Assembly: GCA_964017185.1 (NCBI GenBank)
Contig: OZ024876.1
Location: 27,620,278 to 27,684,277 of the forward strand
DNA length: 64,000 bases
Source of the DNA: Rugalucina vietnamica
Lineage: Eukaryota; Mollusca; Bivalvia; Lucinida; Lucinidae
Reading direction: 5' to 3'
The notes under the pieces were generated by a model. It had not been told where the DNA came from, searched no databases, and saw nothing but the letters and a program-made list of their open reading frames with translations. Shown piece by piece: positions 57,632 to 64,000 of this stretch (the stretch's first letter is position 1; the number at the start of each line of letters is the position of its first letter). The translations under genes were made by a program, and so were the position numbers.

Positions 57632-57775
57632 TATGATTCAGTTAACGTCCATTGCAAGATTATTTCAGCTCATATGAGTCGGGCCAATCAGTAGGTGGGG
57701 CGAAAACGCCCCCCACCCCCTGAGAAAAATCACCTGGTTCACCCGCAAGCAGATCTTGGCTTGTCTCACGTAGTA
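57632..57775 (-). mobile_element. tRNA-derived SINE, family 1, head-less inverted copy
   Basis: ATTCAGTTAACGTCC ... GGCCAATCAGTAGGTGG ... CTTGGCTTGTCTCACG match the 3' two thirds of family 1. The tRNA head is missing, as in 5'-truncated copies. Confidence 0.65.
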
Positions 57776-58382
57776 TTACGTGTATTAAGTCTGTACTACA
57801 TCAGGCGAAATGGTCTCGTATAAACGTATCAGCCAGTCCGTATTATACTATCATAAGTTTATTCATTGGTTTTTACGAGGGAATGACAGTACATTTATAC
57901 ATGTACGCATTGCGTTCATTGGCTGGATTCAGTGATGATCGTTATAAATGATGCTTCGATTCTATGGTTTAACATTACAGCCAACACACTCGGAAACATA
58001 ATTTAGCATACCATAGCATCTTAAGCGCCGTCTTAAATTTTCTTTGTCAAAATAAACGCTTCGCAATCTGTTCCTTCAGTATATACGGAATTACATTTAC
58101 ATTTTTCTAAAACCTCCTTAGATGAACCATTAGATGTTCATCTGTGTTCATACTTCCATGAACAACATTGTGTCACGCGACGTGACGTAATCCAAACTTG
58201 ACGTCAAAAAACATGAATCTCACCAATCTGATTGGACGTTGTAAACGTCGACGCCGTTCCGCTGTTTGAACATACACTGTGTGTAGATTCTCTGTTTGCT
58301 GGTAAATATGACCGCATTGGTGATTTTTCAACAAGCGATAGAGAGAAATGAATGTAAATATAAGCAATGAGTTTATTTTTTC
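57776..58382. other. No recognisable gene
   Basis: 58110-58170 contains repeated GTTCAT/ATGAAC words related to the next hairpin. No coding content. Confidence 0.4.
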
Positions 58383-58487
58383 TGTTGTTCATGGAGCTGT
58401 GGGTCGCTAGCAAAGCTTACATGAACCCCTCGGGGTTCATTCACTTTGCACGCGACCCACTGCGGTTCATAGCTCCATGAACACCAG
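58383..58487. repeat. Foldback hairpin
   Basis: TGTTCATGGAGCTGTGGGTC is complementary, with one small gap, to GACCCACTGCGG ... GCTCCATGAACA. An inner GAACCCCTCGGGGTTC palindrome forms the loop region. Confidence 0.7.
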
Positions 58488-59209
58488 AAAAATGAAATTC
58501 ATTTCTTAAATAACGCTTTAAGCATTCTTTGTCCCTGTGCCATTTTTAGCTTTGGCACGACTCGAAATACGTTTGACAACTAGCCGATGGTGCTTTCAGG
58601 CAAACTTATGACATAGCTCAGTGAAAAGGCTTTGTATTCCGGAGTGAAAACGCATCTTTCCCGCCATTTTGCCCATTTAGTCGAGGGTAAACTCGGTCAA
58701 TATCGATTTGATTTAATCATTATTAGACACTTGTTTATAAAATCATAATTAGCCAGAAACATTACGGATTTCATACAATTAGTTCAAGAAATACTCAAGG
58801 TCTGAATGTAAATTATTATTATGAAAATTGACTTTGTTTTCGTATTTTTCACTTTTGCATCAGGAATAGCCTACCACAGCGTAACAATACGACATGTGCC
58901 GATGATGAATATTCCATGCATGCATTTTGCAGAAAACTCTTAATTCATTGCGTTCTACGCAACCGCGTTTGGGTAGAGAGCAAACATGCAACACTAAGAG
59001 AGAAACAGTGACTGCACGCACTATCTCGTATTAGCACAGCTTACAATACTGCACAATCATACGATTGTGTTGTATAAAAAAAGTCCGACATAGTTCCAAT
59101 TTTAATTTATCTCAACTCAAAAACGTATATAGTAAGCAAAAGTAATTCTATGTACGTTCTTTTAAAATGGGTTTACTCTTCCCTGGTCTACCTATAGTCA
59201 ATTGGTCCC
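58488..59209. other. No recognisable feature
   Basis: Unassigned AT-rich sequence. Confidence 0.45.
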
Positions 59210-59452
59210 TTTCATTTACCATGCTGTGCCTTAATTAGCAATCCACGGTGGCTTGCTAATGATATCAGAACAATCACGGTGGGGTTACGGTATATTTGAT
59301 TAGCGAGTCCACGGTGTTGCGTGTAAACAACATCCACCGTGTTTCCACTGTGACGTCCACGGTGGAAATATTCCAAGGTCCCGCGTGGACACTGATAAGA
59401 GGTCCGCGGTGGAGAGTGGAGAAAAAAAAATCCACCTGGCTTGTACTGTAAT
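59210..59452 (-). mobile_element. Word-repeat element, CCACGGTGG family, inverted copy
   Basis: Ends ATCCACCTGGCTTGTACTGT, the complement of the 51655 start. Words TCCACGGTGG and TCCACCGTG recur inside. Confidence 0.6.
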
Positions 59453-59752
59453 TTATTATGAAACACGCCGATACTTTACTTTTACACCAGCAAAATCTTC
59501 AAAAGTGGCAAACACGAATTATTCGTGAAAAGATCAAAATCTCAAAATACGCCCCATTGGGCAAATCAGTATGACAAGTTTCACTCAGTAACCATGATTG
59601 ACATCTCTATGTAAAGCTGTTAATTACATGTATAACGATTTCCTATGTCAATCAAATTAGTAAAATTTTTTGATACCTGTGAAAAGACACATTTTGAAGT
59701 ATAGTGATGAAATACAACTGCTATGCATGTTTATTTTATTACATGGTCGACC
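59453..59752. other. No recognisable feature
   Basis: Unassigned. Confidence 0.4.
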
Positions 59753-59898
59753 AAATGCAAGCGGCTCGGTGTGAGAACTGGGGATTGAACTGACATGTGT
59801 CCATGGACCCAGTCCATGTTGTATAAAACAAACCTGACAACTGAGCATGCCGATCTTAGTCGAACTCGGGTTCTCTCACACGCGTTCCGCTTGCATTT
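59753..59898. repeat. Foldback of about 40-bp arms
   Basis: AAATGCAAGCGGCTCGGTGTG pairs with CACACGCGTTCCGCTTGCATTT with few mismatches; loop about 65 bp. Confidence 0.65.
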
Positions 59899-60204
59899 CT
59901 ACCTTTTCTTGTTTTTTGACATCATGATACGTTTTAATACTTCATATTTGCACATGAATATATTCTTTATAAGACTGTATGAAATCTACTACTATGCATA
60001 GTCTCCCCTTTACTCTCTCCTTAAGAGTTACTCTTTCTTCCTTCACATCTGTTACGTTGCTTTTGCTCCTTAACCTTAAACATGTTCCAATGCATACTTA
60101 ACTAACCACCATGAAAGATAGAATGAATGTTTACTTTGGCTCATATGTAACGTATTGTTATCTGAGCGTCAATAAAGAGTTTGTTTGTTTGTTTGTTTGT
60201 TTTG
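59899..60204 (+). mobile_element. Possible retroelement 3' end
   Basis: GAGCGTCAATAAAGAG runs into a (GTTT)n tract (60177-60203), like the tails of several LINE and SINE families. No coding part remains. Confidence 0.4.
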
Positions 60205-60501
60205 ACATATTATATTCTATAATTTGACTAAAACGCCTCAAAAGCTGATTATAATATTTTATCGTTGTAAAATGATTGGAAACTTAAATGCGTCTGAATT
60301 TTTAATTTTATTAAAGCTACCATAATTGAGTTTGTTATCATTTTGAAAATTGCTTACACACAAAAACGTCAAACTACGTTCCCCCGTGTATGCATATATG
60401 CAGTATATAACGTGCGAATTCATACAAACATCAATATGTTTGGCAGACATTATTGGAGTGTCAGATAATATTGCGTCGTATTTAATTTAACCAATGGGTC
60501 G
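60205..60501. other. No recognisable feature
   Basis: Unassigned AT-rich sequence. Confidence 0.4.
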
Positions 60502-60739
60502 CAACGCGAGAAAACCAGCCTACGGGAGTCCCGACCAGGTGCACGCAAACTGACCTGTACAGTCTCAGGAGAAAGTTAGAATCTTTGGGTAGAGGTATAA
60601 GAGGAATTGTACTATCCGAGTAGCGAAAACAAAGGCGCTGATCAGCATCGCAGTTAGTGCGAAGCTGATCTGCGCCGCGAAGCTGATCTGCGCCTTTGTT
60701 TTCGCATAGGCAATATAAGGTATCCTCATGACGCGGCTC
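60502..60739 (-). mobile_element. MITE family 1, copy 5 (inverted)
   Basis: GCGAGAAAACCAGC ... AAGCTGATCTGCGCC twice ... CCTTTGTTTTCGCATAGG ... CTCATGACGCGGCTC. Confidence 0.75.
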
Positions 60740-60932
60740 AAATACAAATAACCGTTACAAATGAAAAACGTAACCATGAGCTTCACCAGAAAATTACTTG
60801 TTTTAGTTACATGTCGTTCAATCTAACAATTTTGAATCGAACGTTCAAGGTCGACTTCGTATGACAAAATCTTGTCACCTGAACGTGACAGGTCTGTGGT
60901 CTGGTGTAAGCGAAGTCAGACGTGCGGCTAGA

Positions 60933-61025
60933 TTATTGGTTGAGTCGTTTGATGCTCTTTTCTCTGTAGCTGGATACGAGTACGACGTCGTCATTGCCAT
61001 CATAAAAAGTGGCGGCGTCGTTTAC
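60933..61025 (-). CDS. Terminal exon, beta-propeller (TRIM-like) protein
   Basis: 31 codons after a good acceptor (TTTATCATTTCAG on minus). Reads VNDAATFYDGNDDVVLVSSY then REKSIKRLNQ and a TAA at 60933-60935. It joins in phase 0 to the exon at 61253-61405. The joined residues resemble the last blade of the propeller found in bivalve TRIM/B-box proteins, where such blades bind targets; that identification comes from general pattern (QAWICCGW, LHLYDKLG) and is tentative. N-terminal domains would lie beyond the adjacent LINE. Confidence 0.6.
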   Translation of the reverse strand, partial: VNDAATFYDGNDDVVLVSSYREKSIKRLNQ

Positions 61026-61252
61026 CTGAAATGATAAACGTTGAAATCCAGAACAAATTATGGGAGTTTTCCCCCTATTTACCGTTAAACCGGGTTTTAT
61101 GTGAAATTTGTGTGACAAACGCAACTAGTCTGGCTTTTTCTAATAGTTATTTAATGGTCGTTGGTGTATGCTGACGTTGACGTCACAATCGAACGTGGCA
61201 CCTGTTATGATTGCAGTCGTTCAAATAAACGTAGCATAAGTAGAAATTTTAC

Positions 61253-61405
61253 CTGAATATCAAGCGTGGCAGACTTCTTCTTGTGTCCTAGCTTGTCATA
61301 AAGATGAAGTGTCCGAGACACCCAACCACAGCATATCCAGGCTTGATCATCGTCAACAGGTGCTTTGGCGTGTACTGTCTCGCTCTTGTCCCCAATTTTA
61401 AAAGC
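61253..61405 (-). CDS. Internal exon, beta-propeller (TRIM-like) protein
   Basis: 51 codons, fully open, bounded by TATTTCAG acceptor and GTAAAAT donor, both phase 0. Reads AFKIGDKSETVHAK, VDDDQAWICCGWVSRTLHLY, DKLGHKKKSATLDIQ. The D-x-QAWICC...R-x-LHLYDK pattern resembles a propeller blade. Three independent signals (open frame, both splice sites, phase match with neighbours) support a real gene on the minus strand. Confidence 0.7.
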
Positions 61406-61653
61406 CTGAAATATTATTACCCATGTTTAATGCTGTTCATCAATGTACAACACACATGACACCAGGCCATTTCGATTAAACCCTACGTAGATGTCAACCA
61501 TATTTGATGTCATACTGAAATCTGCGTCCTGACATACTTGGTTCGCGTGCTTAGAAGTTAGATACATGTATGATAATATAACAAAGTGAAACCGTATCAA
61601 TCAATTAGATTATACACAGATTTGAAGGAAAAAGAAGCAAAAACTTATCTTAC

Positions 61654-61685
61654 CTTGATTAATTTGACCTCAGATCTGGCGTTGG
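61654..61685 (-). CDS. Partial upstream exon, beta-propeller gene
   Basis: Donor GTAAGATAAG on minus follows ARSEVKLIK, in phase 0 with the next exon. Only about 30 bp can be followed before LINE 3'-end sequence (AATAAAATATGTTTAA on minus) begins at about 61686. Either the exon is very short, with its acceptor near CGCCAG, or the LINE inserted inside it. Confidence 0.45.
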
Positions 61686-62360
61686 TTTAAACATATTTTA
61701 TTCGATTTAAAAATACAAGCACAATAAACATACAAACATATACTGATTTGAACGAGAGGGTTTCGGAAGAAAGTCAGTGACTTATTTTAATCCGTATTCC
61801 TCAAATAATTAACGCCGTAATCAAGATGTGACTGTTACGTAAAGATATGTAAAGAAAGAATGTGAATTTCTTCTTATAAAAGGAATTGATACTAATGGAA
61901 AACTTGAGAGTTTTTTTTTTTTCGTGCTCCACGAGAGCCAGTTTGCCATATATTATCCATATTTGTCAAATGGTTGTATCGCCATTTCAAACCCAGTCGC
62001 TTGTACTTTCTACTTGTCACAGTAATGTAGAGTACAAGTCAAGTCAAAACGTTTATATTCTCAGGTCACAACATTTGTGACAATAAGAGGTGCAATAATA
62101 AATATTGAAATACATTGGTGGCCGTAAGTAAATAGAAATAGTAATTGAATAAGTGTGCATTTCTATGAAAAATGTTTTGAAGCTCCTACATTTAGCCGTG
62201 GTTTCGCGTAGCAAAATTTTTATTGTTTGGTGAGACTTGAAAGGATATCATTAACGGTTAATTAGAAATCTTCTCGTTTTAATTACGAAGTTTTGTACAG
62301 CCATAAATATTTGTTTGTTTACGTTGAAAGACAGATTATAAGCGCCATAAAGTAGTGTAT
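61686..62360 (-). mobile_element. LINE 3' UTR
   Basis: Non-coding sequence between the LINE coding end and an AATAAAATATGTTTAA terminus, the same kind of end seen in fragments at 16815 and 36388. Confidence 0.5.
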
Positions 62361-64000
62361 TCACAGTAGGCTGATGCACTTTGAGACCGAAAGTAGCATC
62401 TCTTGTCTAAGGTTGTGATAAAAAGGACAGGTGAGAAGGAAATGTTTAGTGTCTTCAACACTACCAAATAGACAGAGAGGACTAGGAACTATTTTGCTTT
62501 TGTGAAGGTGTTGGTTAAGTGAACTACAATTGGTTCGTAATCTGCTATGATAAACTTGGGCGAGTCTAGAACCTTCGTAGTAATACTTTGGAGGAAGATC
62601 TAAGTTGCTGTTGAGATGGTATTTCAGGGACGCGCTGCTCATGTTTCTTGTATCTTCGGGGAGGCCGTTCCAGAGGCGTATTGCACTAGGTAAAAAGGAC
62701 TTGTAGTAAAGTTCAGAATGGCATTGTACAGTTCGGATGTTATTTGGGTTCCGTAAGGTGTAGGGGACATTTGCACCAGCTTTAGCTGGGACAAGAGCAG
62801 ATAAATAAGCAGGAGATATGCCATTACTCATTTCGTGTATCACAATAATTTTGTGTTTATTTCTTCTGCAGGCCAAAGAGTCCCATCCAGTTTCACAGTA
62901 TAGAATCTCGGTAGACACAAGTCGCGTTGCACCAGTTACGATTCTGGCAGCCTCATTCTGATTTTGTTTCTAGCTCTTCGACTTCGTATTGGGCACAGTT
63001 GTCCCAGACTACATCTGCGTATTCGAGCAAAGGCCTAATGAAGGAGACGTATATGATTTGAAGTGATTTTCTGTCCAGAAGAAACTTCAGTTTACGCATG
63101 ATGTTAATTCTCTGTCAAGCTTTCTTTTCGACTTGGGCTAGGTGTGCGTGCCAGGAGCAGTCATTCGAAAAGGTCTCACCTAGGTGTTTGTGAGTAGTCA
63201 CCAGATATAGACTGGTTATCCATGAGGATAGGAGGATGAAACTATCTGTTAAGTTTTCTCGTGAAAAGCATAGATTCAGATTTGGCCGGATTGAATTTTA
63301 CAAGCCACTTTTTTGCCCACAGATGGATAACTGACATGTCTGAATTTAACATTTGTGACGCTGTTAAGGGATTTTCAACAACTATATAAAGACTCGTGTC
63401 GTCGGCGAAAATGCGTATATTACAGTGTATATCTTCAACAATGTCGTTTACTGTATATAAATAAGAAATAGAAGCGGCCCTAGTATAGACCCTTGGGGGT
63501 ACACCTGCATTAATAGGTTTCCAACTCGAACTTTTACCATGAAGAACTACTCCCTGCTTGCGGTAACTGAGATAATTTGTGAACCAAGAAAGAAGAGCAC
63601 CTGTTATACCAGCTCTTTTAAGATTGTAGAAGAGACCTTTGTGCCAAACGCGATCAAAGGCTTTGCTCACATCACAAAATATTGCTCGGACTTCCTTGCT
63701 GTCGTCCAGGGCTTTACAAAATGTGTTATAGATGTCAATAAGTTGATTCACAGTTGAATCCCCTGGGACGAAACCTGACTGAAGAGAAGTAATACTAGCA
63801 TTATCGCAACTGAACATAAAGACGTGTTTATGGACTAGCTTTTCACTGACTTTGCCGACTGCGCTCAGAAGAGAAATAGGGCGATAGTTAGAAGGGTTTG
63901 AAGGGTTGTCTTTTTTTATAAATAGGAGTAATGTTGGCTTTCTTTCATGCGTCTGGGAAAAGACCTGATGTCAAAGCGTAGTTGAAGAGATCACAAAGAG
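62361..64000 (-). pseudogene. Non-LTR retrotransposon RT region, multiple frameshifts, runs off window
   Basis: From the right edge leftward on minus: NYRPISLLSAVGKVSEK in broken frames (63830-63900); GFVPGDSTVNQLID; motif A AIFCDVSKAFDRVWHKGL; a scrambled motif B (63470-63520); motif C IRIFADDTSLYI; then LGETFSNDCSWHAH and FIRPLLEYADVVWDNC across stops (62940-63240); and finally FLPSAIRLWNGLPEDTR, YHSRLRTNCSSLNQHL and a CPLCLFG-like ... CPFYHNLR end (62361-62918). Jockey/CR1-like in style; several frame breaks make it non-functional. It lies in the same orientation as the TRIM-like gene and directly upstream of its visible exons. Confidence 0.82.

Overview
The window looks like a repeat-dominated stretch of an animal genome, most likely a marine lophotrochozoan and probably a bivalve mollusc. 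This is inferred from spliced exons, tRNA-derived SINEs with a bivalve-style tail, a Helitron carrying a DUF6570-type region, several LINE relics, and many short inverted-repeat elements. Nothing prokaryotic or viral was seen. Only two host genes are visible, and both are incomplete.

Layout. 1-6 kb: a minus-strand Helitron that runs off the left edge. It encodes HUH Rep and Pif1-type helicase (1-2661) and a long N-terminal frame (2574-5993) with a cysteine-protease-like domain, an SKQ/AR repeat array and a DUF6570-like region; a frame break separates the two. 6.5-13.3 kb: elements with a ~455-bp tandem core, an ACGG microsatellite and a terminal hairpin, plus the first part of a large duplicated block. 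13.3-16.6 kb: nearly featureless, with one word-repeat element. 16.8-23.8 kb: second part of duplicated copy 1, with a 2.6-kb inverted-repeat element and three 374-bp satellite units. 23.8-27.4 kb: a word-repeat element and a decayed reverse-transcriptase element lying tail-to-tail with an inverted copy of its own 3' end. 29.1-31.3 kb: a rhodopsin-class GPCR exon split in TM5 by a 1.4-kb element. 31.6-42.7 kb: duplicated copy 2, with five satellite units and different insertions. 42-47 kb: a cluster of MITEs with a very strong central hairpin. 48.9-50.9 kb: a 5'-truncated LINE. 51-60.8 kb: relics including word-repeat elements, an hAT-like MITE and a mariner. 60.9-61.7 kb: 3' exons of a beta-propeller (TRIM-like) gene on the minus strand. 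61.7-64 kb: a second LINE, also minus, abutting those exons.

The most informative feature is the pair of duplicated blocks (8.6-10.8 plus 16.8-23.8 kb, against 31.6-42.7 kb). Because both copies are present, several insertions can be compared with their empty sites inside this one window. All alignments were made by eye; boundaries are good to a few bases where inverted repeats or target duplications are visible, and otherwise to tens of bases.
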